Source of the DNA: PALSA-894 sp034669145 | GTDB taxonomy: Bacteria; Pseudomonadota; Alphaproteobacteria; Rhizobiales; Xanthobacteraceae | Reading direction: 5' to 3' | DNA: 64,000 nt | Assembly (NCBI GenBank): GCA_034669145.1 | Contig: JAXDNY010000261.1 | Location: 1-64,000 of the forward strand | Shown here: positions 24,422-31,750 of the stretch, one piece after another | How the letters are laid out: each line of letters opens with the position of its first letter | How positions within the stretch are numbered: the first letter of the stretch is position 1 | Notes under the pieces: model-generated | What the model was told of the DNA's origin: nothing | The model's database searches: none | The model's input: the letters and a program-made list of their open reading frames with translations, nothing else | Translations under genes and position numbers: made by a program

Positions 24422-25432
24422 CTATTGGCGCGGTGCGTTGGAGGTTCCGACCCCGTTTTCGGAAAACAGTGTCATCAACCGCTCGGCCACCAATTCGTGC
24501 CCCTTGGGCGTCCAGTGATCGCCGTCGCCGAAATAATGCTCGGCGCCATCGAATGACACGTACGGAATTTTCTGCGCGGCGAGCGCCGCCTCCAGCGCCG
24601 GCTCGCGATATTGCAGCCCGACCAGGAATTTCGCGCCCTTCGATTCCACGAACTCCCGCATCATCCCGATCAGGCGTTCGGTCGGATCCGGCACGGTGAT
24701 CTGCGGGTTCGCGATCAGCACATAGGCCGAGACGACGACGCGGACGACCCAGGAATTCCGCGCCAGCCAATTGTCGGCGAAATAAAGATGCCGCGACCAC
24801 GGCACCGGGATTCCCCGGAACGCCCCACCATCCGGCGTCATCACAAAATACGGCTTGTAGGGCCCGTCGCTGCGTGTGTTGACGGTGTTGTCCTTGCGGT
24901 CGTTATCGACGCACACCATCAGTACGACGACATCCGGCTTGATGCGGTCCCACAACCGCTGCAGCACCAGATATTCCTGGTCGGTGCCATACGCCGTCAC
25001 GCCCGCATTGACGATGCGATGCTCAGGCATCTTTGCCCGGAGCACTTCGGTGAAGCGCTCGTTCGCTTCGGCGTCATAGCCCCAGACGAACGAGTCGCCG
25101 ACGAACGCGATCGTCGGCTTCGGCGCCGCGTCGTGCTCGATGTCGCGCAGGCCGAGACTGTTGTGGCGCACCCGTATGGTTCGAATGCCCGTGAAGCTGA
25201 CATCCGAATTCGGCACCGGAAACCAGCCGAGCCCGGCATCGTAATTATAGATGCGGTCGGCGCCGACACGGTGCGCGCGCAAATAGCGCAGATCGATGAT
25301 GCGCAGCACGGTTTCGGCGACCGCGATCGTGGCAACAATGATCGCGATCTGAAGAAGAACAGCGCGCAGAACGCCCCGTTTTCTTGCGCTTGCTGGGATC
25401 GTCACCGGCCTGTCCCGTTCAAGGCCTCTCAA
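24422..25432 (-). CDS. SGNH-hydrolase-fold membrane protein
   Basis: 336 residues. One N-terminal membrane helix (AVLLQIAIIVATIAVAETVL) precedes an extracytoplasmic SGNH domain. Block I is FVGDSFVWGYDAEAN with the catalytic Ser, block V is GDHWTPKGHELVAE with Asp/His. VVLMVCVDNDRKD may be the block III region with an Asn. Such proteins remove or add acyl groups on envelope glycans or lipids; the substrate is unknown. It is convergent with ccmH (8 bp apart) and divergent from degP. Confidence 0.75.
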   Translation of the reverse strand: MRGLERDRPVTIPASARKRGVLRAVLLQIAIIVATIAVAETVLRIIDLRYLRAHRVGADRIYNYDAGLGWFPVPNSDVSFTGIRTIRVRHNSLGLRDIEHDAAPKPTIAFVGDSFVWGYDAEANERFTEVLRAKMPEHRIVNAGVTAYGTDQEYLVLQRLWDRIKPDVVVLMVCVDNDRKDNTVNTRSDGPYKPYFVMTPDGGAFRGIPVPWSRHLYFADNWLARNSWVVRVVVSAYVLIANPQITVPDPTERLIGMMREFVESKGAKFLVGLQYREPALEAALAAQKIPYVSFDGAEHYFGDGDHWTPKGHELVAERLMTLFSENGVGTSNAPRQ

Positions 25433-25578
25433 TTGACTGATTTATCAATAACTTACAAGCTTACCAAAGATTAATCCCGCCGACAGGACGCCGTAAGGCG
25501 AGACCCTCCATCTTCCCGGTCAACCACGGTGCAGTTCCGCACCTTCAGAACCGGTTTTTTCAGATGGAGCCTTCCTCA

Positions 25579-27135
25579 ATGTCGCAGGGCGTCACCCCCG
25601 CTCCGAAGCCGCGCTCGGTTCTTTCGGCGCGCCGTATTGTTCTCATGGCTTCCGCCGCCGTCGTCGGCGCGGGCGTTCTTTTCTCGGGCGCCCAGTTCGC
25701 AACGAAACCGGACGCGGCCTTCCTGACCCCGGCCTATGCGCAGACCACCCAGCGCCCGGTCGGCTTTGCCGACATCGTCGAGAAGGTCAAGCCTTCGGTG
25801 ATCTCGGTGCGCGTCAAGGTCGATGGCGGCGCGCGCACGATGAGCTTCGACGGCGACTCGCCGTTCCCGCCCGGCTCGCCGATGGAGCGCTTCTTCAAGC
25901 GTTTCGGCTCTCCGGATGGACAGCAGGGACAGCAGGGCATGCCCGACACGCCGCGCAGCCCGCGTCAGCGGAACTTCACGATGGGGCAGGGTTCGGGCTT
26001 CTTCATCTCGGCTGACGGCTATGCGGTGACCAACAATCACGTGGTTGACAAGGCCGAGTCGGTCGAAATCACGACCGATGACGGCAAGATCTACACGGCG
26101 AAGGTCATCGGTGCCGATCCCAAGACCGACATCGCGCTGATCAAGGTCGACGGCCGCAACGACTTCCCGCACGTTCCGCTCGCCGACAAGGCGCCGCGGA
26201 TCGGCGACTGGGTGCTCGCGGTCGGCAATCCGTTCGGCCTCGGCGGCACCGTCACGGCGGGTATCGTTTCGGCGCGCGGCCGCGACATCGGTGCCGGCCC
26301 CTACGACGACTTCATCCAGATCGATGCGCCGGTGAACAAGGGCAACTCGGGTGGTCCGACCTTCGACGTCGACGGCAACGTGATCGGGGTCAACACCGCG
26401 ATCTACTCGCCCTCCGGCGGCTCGGTCGGCATCGCGTTCGCGATCCCGGCCGACACCGTGAAGTCGGTGGTGACGCAGCTCAAGGACAAGGGCTCGGTCA
26501 CGCGCGGATGGATCGGTGTGCAGATCCAGCCCGTCAATGCGGACATCGCCGACAGCCTCGGCCTGAAGAATGCCGAGGGCGCGCTGGTCGCCGAGCCGCA
26601 GCCCGACGGTCCGGCCGTCAAGGCCGGCATCGCGTCCGGTGACGTCATCACCTCGGTGAACGGTCAGGCCGTGAAGGACGCGCGTGATCTCGCCAAGAAG
26701 ATCTCGAGCCTTCCGCCCGGCTCGAACGTCAAGCTCGGCGTCGTCAGCAAGGGCGCGGACAAGACCGTCAACGTCACGCTCGGCGAACTGCCGCGCGAGC
26801 AGCGCCAGGCGCGCGCCGGCACCGACGAGCGCAGCGACAACACCGGCACCGAAGTGCCGCGGCTCGGCCTCTCGCTCGCTCCGGCGGGCAAGGTCGCGGG
26901 CGCCGGTTCGGAAGGCGTCGTGGTTACGCAAGTCGACGCCGACGGTCCTGCCGCCGCGCAAGGCTTCCGCACCGGAGACGTGATCCTCGATGTCGCCGGC
27001 AAGCGCGTGACGAGCCCCGACGAGGTCCGCAAGGCCTTCGCGGATGCCCGTTCGGGCGGCAAGCGGACCATTCTGCTTCGCGTCAAGTCGGGCGAGAGCA
27101 CCAAGTTCGTCGCCGTCCCGCTCGGACGCGGTTGA
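25579..27135 (+). CDS. degP: DegP/HtrA (Do) periplasmic serine protease
   Basis: 518 residues from ATG 25579, preceded by GGAG at 25566-25569; an ATG five codons upstream lacks such a site. A long signal anchor (RRIVLMASAAVVGAGVLFSG) precedes the trypsin-like domain with triad His154 (NNHVVD), Asp184 (KTDIALIKVD) and Ser257 (NKGNSGGP). A Gln/Gly-rich loop (GQQGQQGMPDTPRSP) lies before the active site. Two PDZ domains follow (GWIGVQIQPVNADIADSL; LGLSLAPAGKVAGAGSEG). It degrades or refolds misfolded envelope proteins. An intrinsic terminator and a regulator-kinase pair follow. Confidence 0.93.
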   Translation: MSQGVTPAPKPRSVLSARRIVLMASAAVVGAGVLFSGAQFATKPDAAFLTPAYAQTTQRPVGFADIVEKVKPSVISVRVKVDGGARTMSFDGDSPFPPGSPMERFFKRFGSPDGQQGQQGMPDTPRSPRQRNFTMGQGSGFFISADGYAVTNNHVVDKAESVEITTDDGKIYTAKVIGADPKTDIALIKVDGRNDFPHVPLADKAPRIGDWVLAVGNPFGLGGTVTAGIVSARGRDIGAGPYDDFIQIDAPVNKGNSGGPTFDVDGNVIGVNTAIYSPSGGSVGIAFAIPADTVKSVVTQLKDKGSVTRGWIGVQIQPVNADIADSLGLKNAEGALVAEPQPDGPAVKAGIASGDVITSVNGQAVKDARDLAKKISSLPPGSNVKLGVVSKGADKTVNVTLGELPREQRQARAGTDERSDNTGTEVPRLGLSLAPAGKVAGAGSEGVVVTQVDADGPAAAQGFRTGDVILDVAGKRVTSPDEVRKAFADARSGGKRTILLRVKSGESTKFVAVPLGRG

Positions 27136-27139
27136 TCGT

Positions 27140-27163
27140 CGCGCCCGCTTGAAGGCGGGCGCG
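27140..27163 (+). terminator. GC-rich hairpin after degP
   Basis: Stem CGCGCCCGC/GCGGGCGCG type with loop TTGAAG, starting 5 bases after the degP stop. No T tract follows, so it may protect the mRNA 3' end rather than terminate. Confidence 0.45.
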
Positions 27164-27308
27164 CAAGACACAAGTTCGGGGCGTCCCGCCGGCAATCGTC
27201 GCCCCCGTCGGCGGAGCGAACCCGGGGGACGGGTGTAACAGCCCGTCCCTACTTCCTACGACCCGGCCCCGGCCTTCCCCGTGCCCCCCAACCGGGCCGG
27301 GTCGAATA

Positions 27309-27348
27309 GGGGGCGGTGGAGTGCCCCTCCGCCGCCCCCGAATTTTTT
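27309..27348 (+). terminator. Intrinsic terminator between degP and the regulator-kinase pair
   Basis: A 13-bp stem GGGGGCGGTGGAG / CTCCGCCGCCCCC (one G-T pair) has a 5-base loop and is followed after three bases by TTTTTT (27343-27348). It is one of the few classical Rho-independent terminators visible in this GC-rich window. It separates degP from the response regulator, or could act as an attenuator in the regulator's leader. The rest of 27164-27475 shows no gene. Confidence 0.7.
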
Positions 27349-27475
27349 GGTGAGCAGGATCGCCGGAAGCGCGAACCGGTTTTCCGGCAAGGATCGCGCT
27401 CAAAGAGCAAGACGGCAGCGCATGAGCCCGGACAATTCGCTAGACTTTGCGGCGACCCGGGTTCAGCACAAGCCC

Positions 27476-28156
27476 ATGCGCCTGCTCATCATCGAAGACG
27501 ACCGCGATGCCGCGGACTATCTCGTCAAGGCATTTCGCGAGGTCGGCCATGTGGCGGACTGGTCCGCGGACGGCGAGGACGGGCTCGCGCTTGCGCTCGA
27601 CGGCGCCTACGATGTGCTGATCGTCGACCGGATGCTGCCGAAGCGCGACGGATTGTCGGTGATCACCGCGCTGCGCGCACAAAACGTCGAGACGCCGGTG
27701 CTGATCCTCTCCGCGCTCGGCCAGGTCGACGACCGCGTGAAAGGCCTGCGCGCCGGCGGCGACGACTACCTCCCGAAGCCTTATTCGTTCGCCGAGTTGC
27801 TCGCGCGCATCGAGGTGCTGGCGCGCCGGCGCGGCGGGAAAGGGGAGGAGACCTCCTACCGGGTCGGCGACCTCGAGCTCGACCGGCTCTCCCACAGCGT
27901 GAAGCGCGGCGCGACCGAGATCGATCTGCAGCCGCGCGAATTCCGCCTGCTCGAATATCTCATGAAGCACGCCGGCCAAGTGGTCACGCGCACGATGCTG
28001 CTCGAAAACGTGTGGGACTATCATTTCGATCCGCAGACCAACGTGATCGACGTGCATATTTCGCGGCTGCGTTCCAAGATCGACAAGGGCTTCGCGCAGC
28101 CGCTCCTGCATACGGTGCGCGGCGCGGGGTACATGGTCCGTGACGGCGCTCGGTAA
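27476..28156 (+). CDS. OmpR-family response regulator
   Basis: 226 residues from ATG 27476 (MRLLIIEDD), which fits the family; an in-frame ATG at 27422 would add an untypical 18-residue leader. Receiver domain: acidic IIEDD, phosphoacceptor Asp51 in IVDRMLPKRDG, LSALGQV, and Lys in YLPKPYS. Winged helix: QPREFRLLEYLMKHAGQVVT, NVIDVHISRLRSKID, VRGAGYMV. It resembles the CopR/CusR/PfeR group. It overlaps the GTG start of its kinase by 17 bases, so expression is coupled. Confidence 0.88.
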   Translation: MRLLIIEDDRDAADYLVKAFREVGHVADWSADGEDGLALALDGAYDVLIVDRMLPKRDGLSVITALRAQNVETPVLILSALGQVDDRVKGLRAGGDDYLPKPYSFAELLARIEVLARRRGGKGEETSYRVGDLELDRLSHSVKRGATEIDLQPREFRLLEYLMKHAGQVVTRTMLLENVWDYHFDPQTNVIDVHISRLRSKIDKGFAQPLLHTVRGAGYMVRDGAR

Positions 28157-29552
28157 GCTCGTCCGCTCGACGGCGTTTCGTCTGACGCTGGTCTATCTTC
28201 TCGTTTTTGTCCTCTATGCGGCGGCGCTGCTCGCGTATTTCGCGCTCAACACCGGGCGACTGATCAGCGAACAGATCACCGAAACGGTCGATGCCGAAAT
28301 CACCGACCTCACCGAGCAATACACCATCGGGGGCCTGCGCCAGCTCATTCTCACCGTGGAAAACCGTTCGCTGCGCCCGGGCTCAAGTCTCTATCTCGTG
28401 ACCGCGCCGACCGGCCAGGCGCTCGCCGGCAATGTCGGCTCCCTCGCGCCCGGCGTGCTCGACAAGAATGGCTGGTCGGAAACCGTCTATCGCCGCCTCG
28501 ACGAGCAGGACATTGCCGAGCACAAGGCGCTCGTCCGCGTCGTGCAACTCTCCGGCGGCTTCCGTCTGCTGGTCGGCCGCGACCTGGAAGAGCAGGCGCG
28601 CATGCGCGAGATCATCGTGGCGGCGGCGCGCGGCTCCGTGGTGCTGATCATCCTCTTGGGAGTGGGTGGCGGATTCTTCGTGACGCGCCGCGTCTTGCGG
28701 CGCTTCGATGCCGTGACCGAGACCGCGCAGCGCATCATGGCGGGCGACCTCTCAGGCCGGTTGCCGGTCACCGGCATCGGCGACGAGCTCGACCGGCTGG
28801 CGACCAACCTCAATGTCATGCTGGAGCGCATCGAGGCGCTGATGCGCGGGCTCAAAGAGGTGTCCGACAACATCGCCCATGACCTCAAGACGCCGCTGAC
28901 GCGCCTGCGCAACCGCTGCGAGGCGGCGCTGCGCACCGCGAAGTCGGAGTCCGAGTACCGCGCGGCGCTGCACGGCATGATCGAGGAATCCGACGGGCTG
29001 ATCCGCACCTTCGATGCGCTGCTGATGATCGCGCGCGCCGAGTCAGGGCAGGCGCGCGACAACATGACCGAGTTCGACGCCGCCGAGATCGTGCGCGGCG
29101 TCTGCGAGCTCTACGAGCCGTTGGCCGAGCAAAAGGGCCTGAAGTTGACGATCGATGCGCCACAAGCGGCGCCGATCAAGGGTAACCGTGAACTACTCAG
29201 TCAGGCGCTCGCCAATCTGATCGACAACGCGATCAAGTACGCGCGGCCGGTGCAAAACGGTGAAGCCGTCGCGCAAATGCCGCCCCCCGAGATCGTGCTG
29301 GCGGTGCGGCCGGAAGGCGAGCGCGTGCTGCTCATCGTTGCCGACCGCGGGCCGGGCATTCCGGAGGCGGACCGCAACCGCGCGGTCGAACGCTTTGTGC
29401 GTCTGGATCAAAGCGCGTCCGAGCCGGGTTCGGGTCTGGGCCTCAGCCTGGCGGCGGCGGTCGCGCAACTGCACGGCGGCGAACTGACGCTGGAAGACAA
29501 CGCGCCTGGCCTGAAGGTGGTCATCAGCCTGCCGCGCAGCGCGGCGGGGTGA
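28140..29552 (+). CDS. Sensor histidine kinase (HAMP type)
   Basis: 470 residues from GTG 28140. TM1 is at about 15-37 (LVYLLVFVLYAAALLAYFAL), a periplasmic sensor of ~120 residues follows, TM2 is near 158-180 (GSVVLIILLGVGGGFFVTRR), and then HAMP. The H-box NIAHDLKTPLTRLRNR has His247. The ATPase domain has NLIDNAIKYA, VADRGPGIPE and GSGLGLSLAAAVAQLH. Partner of the regulator at 27476. Proximity to degP suggests envelope stress, but the terminator between them means that is only inference. Confidence 0.88.
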   Translation: MTALGKLVRSTAFRLTLVYLLVFVLYAAALLAYFALNTGRLISEQITETVDAEITDLTEQYTIGGLRQLILTVENRSLRPGSSLYLVTAPTGQALAGNVGSLAPGVLDKNGWSETVYRRLDEQDIAEHKALVRVVQLSGGFRLLVGRDLEEQARMREIIVAAARGSVVLIILLGVGGGFFVTRRVLRRFDAVTETAQRIMAGDLSGRLPVTGIGDELDRLATNLNVMLERIEALMRGLKEVSDNIAHDLKTPLTRLRNRCEAALRTAKSESEYRAALHGMIEESDGLIRTFDALLMIARAESGQARDNMTEFDAAEIVRGVCELYEPLAEQKGLKLTIDAPQAAPIKGNRELLSQALANLIDNAIKYARPVQNGEAVAQMPPPEIVLAVRPEGERVLLIVADRGPGIPEADRNRAVERFVRLDQSASEPGSGLGLSLAAAVAQLHGGELTLEDNAPGLKVVISLPRSAAG

Positions 29553-29555
29553 GCG

Positions 29556-30230
29556 TCAATCGATGTTGGCTTCCGCCCTCGCATTCCACAGCCACCCAGC
29601 GACCGAAACGGCGGCGAGCGCGCCCGCAAGCTGCGCCGCGATGAACGCCGGAGCGCTCCCCGGCGCGATGCCGGCGAAGGTATCGGACAGCGCACGCGCG
29701 ATGGTCACCGCAGGATTGGCAAACGAGGTCGAGGCGGTGAACCAGTAGGCGGCGGTGATGTAGAGCCCGACCGCGTAAGGTGCGGCTGCGGGTGCGCGCG
29801 CCGCGCAGCCGAGAATCGTGAGCACGAGGCCGAACGTCGCCACGCCTTCGGCAAACCATTGGCCGCCGCCGCTGCGCAGCTTGGTCGAAAGCTGCAGGAT
29901 CGGCAGATCGAACATCAGGTGCGCGGCCCATGCGCCGAGGATGGCGCCGGCGATCTGCACCGCGAGGTACGGCGCGACCGCGTTCCAGGGGAATTGTCCG
30001 CGCACTGCGAACGCAAGGCTCGCCGCCGGATTGAAATGCGCGCCGGAGAGCGGGCCGAACACCAGGATCAGCACCACCAGAATCGCGCCGGTCGGTAGAG
30101 TATTGCCGAGCAGTGCCAGCGCGCCGTTTCCGCCGGCAAGCCGCTCCGCCATGATCCCCGAGCCGACGACGGTCGCGAGCAGGAATACGGTGCCGAGCCC
30201 TTCGGCGACAAGCGCGCGCGGCGTCGGCAT
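29556..30230 (-). CDS. aqpS: Aquaglyceroporin of the ars operon (AqpS-like)
   Basis: 224 residues, six TM helices of the MIP family. The two pore-lining NPA motifs are both canonical: GAHFNPAASLAFAV and TSFANPAVTIARAL. Proteins of this kind in rhizobial ars operons (S. meliloti AqpS) let arsenite flow out after ArsC reduces arsenate. It is the last gene of arsR-arsI-arsC-aqpS and its ATG overlaps the arsC stop (TGATG). It replaces an ArsB or Acr3 pump, neither of which is visible nearby. Confidence 0.85.
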   Translation of the reverse strand: MPTPRALVAEGLGTVFLLATVVGSGIMAERLAGGNGALALLGNTLPTGAILVVLILVFGPLSGAHFNPAASLAFAVRGQFPWNAVAPYLAVQIAGAILGAWAAHLMFDLPILQLSTKLRSGGGQWFAEGVATFGLVLTILGCAARAPAAAPYAVGLYITAAYWFTASTSFANPAVTIARALSDTFAGIAPGSAPAFIAAQLAGALAAVSVAGWLWNARAEANID

Positions 30231-30751
30231 CAGGCTTCGGCGCGCGCGGTTGCGCCTGCCGTGCGTCCGATGTCGCGCAAGCGCGCCTGCAAGGTGAGCG
30301 TGTCGAGCGCGCTAAGCGGCAGCGCGACGAAGATGCCGATGCGCTGGTTCAGCATCCGGTAGGCGTCGCTGAACGCGAGGGCGATCTCCGCGTCCATGCC
30401 ATGCGCCGCCGCCGGATCCGGAATTCCCCAATGCGCCGTCATCGGCTGGCCGGGCCACACCGGACAGCTCTCGCCCGCCGCGTCGTCGCAGACCGTGACC
30501 ACGAAATCGAGCGCGGGCGCGCCGGGCTGGGCAAACTCTGTCCAAGATTTCGAGCGCAGTGCCGACGTGTCGTGGTTGAGCCGCTGCAGCAGGCGGACGG
30601 TGTGCGGGTTGACCGCGCCCTTGGGATGGCTGCCGGCGCTGAAGGCGCGGAATTGTCCGCGTCCTTCGCGGTTGAGGATCGCCTCGGCAATGATCGAGCG
30701 CGCCGAATTGCCGGTGCAGAGGAACAAGATGTTATACGCGCGCTCGGCCAT
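30230..30751 (-). CDS. arsC: Arsenate reductase ArsC (low-MW phosphatase type)
   Basis: 173 residues. The P-loop FLCTGNSARS has nucleophile Cys12, and the second redox pair lies in VTVCDDAAGESCPVWPG. TAHWGIPDP carries the acid Asp of the DP loop. This is the thioredoxin-coupled ArsC family, which reduces arsenate to arsenite. The C-terminus is longer than usual (Ala-rich tail). Third gene of the ars operon, nine bases after arsI. Confidence 0.9.
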   Translation of the reverse strand: MAERAYNILFLCTGNSARSIIAEAILNREGRGQFRAFSAGSHPKGAVNPHTVRLLQRLNHDTSALRSKSWTEFAQPGAPALDFVVTVCDDAAGESCPVWPGQPMTAHWGIPDPAAAHGMDAEIALAFSDAYRMLNQRIGIFVALPLSALDTLTLQARLRDIGRTAGATARAEA

Positions 30752-30760
30752 CGCACGTCC

Positions 30761-31243
30761 TCAAGTGCAGCACGCGGGCGCGGCTTCGGTCTCGGCTTTC
30801 GGCCCGCAGCACGCCGCAACGGGGGCCGTTTCGGCGCGGCTCAACTGAACGCCGCGCTCGCCTGTGCCGTCGCCATAATTCGTGCTCTCGCCGTGCGTGA
30901 GGAACGTTTCCCACGAGATGCCGGCCGGGTCCTCGATCCAGGACTTTTCCGAACGCGCGTAGCAGCACGTGGTCTCGCCCTGTTCGAGCACCGGACGCGC
31001 GGCCTGTTGCAGCCGCCCGTGGACCTCGTGCAATTCTCCCTGATCTTCGACCTGGATACCGAGATGATCGAGACCCGGCGGACGCCCGCGCGTCGAGATC
31101 GCGAAATTGACCCGCGGATCGTCGAGCATCCATTTGGCGTAGTCGGGCTTCGTCACCACAGGCTGCGCGGCGAACAGCGCCGCATAGAAGCCGATCGCCT
31201 CGGAGAGGTGCTCGACCGACACATGCACATGGAGCCGCTTCAT
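30761..31243 (-). CDS. arsI: ArsI/CadI family dioxygenase-type arsenic resistance protein
   Basis: 160 residues, vicinal oxygen chelate fold. Probable metal ligands are His5, His60 and Glu112 (KRLHVHVSV, GLDHLGIQV, WETFL), and the arsenic-binding vicinal pair Cys93-Cys94 lies in ETTCCYARSEKSWIEDP. ArsI enzymes cleave the C-As bond of methylarsenite and aromatic arsenicals; relatives named CadI are metal-induced. The C-terminal tail has extra Cys pairs (AACCGPK and ACCT) that could pick up As(III). Start ATG overlaps the arsR stop (ATGA). Confidence 0.87.
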   Translation of the reverse strand: MKRLHVHVSVEHLSEAIGFYAALFAAQPVVTKPDYAKWMLDDPRVNFAISTRGRPPGLDHLGIQVEDQGELHEVHGRLQQAARPVLEQGETTCCYARSEKSWIEDPAGISWETFLTHGESTNYGDGTGERGVQLSRAETAPVAACCGPKAETEAAPACCT

Positions 31244-31593
31244 GGCGTCGTCTCCTTTTCGAGCTTGATGGTCGGCGCGCATCCGGCGCCGGGCGCGCAA
31301 AGCTCCGGCTGGCCGGCGCAGCATTTCTCGGTGAGGAAGCCGATCAGCGCGTTCATGGTGTCGTAGCGCGCCGCGTAGATCATCGAGCGGCCGTTGCGGC
31401 GCACGGTCACGAGACCGGCCTGGCGCAGCCGATCGAAGTGAAACGAGAGGGTGTTGGGCGGCAGGCCGAGTGAAGCTGCGATCTCGCCCGCCGAAAGGCC
31501 GTCCGGTCCCGCTTGGACCAGCAGCCGGTAGGTATCGAGGCGGTTTTCTTGCGCGAGGGCTGCAAGGGCGTCGATGACGGTGGTCTTTTCCAT
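31240..31593 (-). CDS. arsR: ArsR family arsenic-responsive repressor
   Basis: 117 residues. The winged helix has the recognition region SLGLPPNTLSFHFDRLRQAG and wing TVRRNGRSMIYAARY. Cysteines at 91, 92, 99 and 105 (EKCCAGQPELCAPGAGC) lie at the C-terminus, as in the AfArsR-like class with a C-terminal As(III) site, not the classical CVC in helix 3. It heads the operon. Its ATG touches operator 1, so it should repress its own transcription until arsenite binds. Confidence 0.9.
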   Translation of the reverse strand: MEKTTVIDALAALAQENRLDTYRLLVQAGPDGLSAGEIAASLGLPPNTLSFHFDRLRQAGLVTVRRNGRSMIYAARYDTMNALIGFLTEKCCAGQPELCAPGAGCAPTIKLEKETTP

Positions 31594-31655
31594 ATTTCAA
31601 GGATTATTGAAATGTTCTGCGGTTTGTCAAGTGACATTTCAATGAATGTTGAAAT
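31594..31655 (-). promoter_or_regulatory. ars promoter with twin ArsR operators
   Basis: Two perfect-arm palindromes ATTTCAA-N6-TTGAAAT lie at 31594-31613 and 31636-31655, 42 bp centre to centre (about four helical turns). On the minus strand a consensus -35 TTGACA (31625-31630) lies between them, and a -10 candidate AATAAT (31603-31608, 16-bp spacer) sits inside operator 1. The predicted transcription start is about 31596, three bases before the arsR ATG. This predicts tight ArsR repression and an almost leaderless mRNA. No divergent promoter for glnE is obvious. Confidence 0.8.
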
Positions 31656-31750
31656 AACGACTCGTCCGGCATACCAACAGCCCGGGGGATTTTGAATCTG
31701 CTATGCGCTCTCAGCGCGAGCGCGCCGCACGCGAGAAAAGAAAGAAGATC

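Noticed and set aside
27140..27348. Riboswitch or structured regulatory RNA before the regulator gene
   Set aside because: Only a simple GC hairpin and a classical terminator are visible; no conserved aptamer pattern that I recognise.
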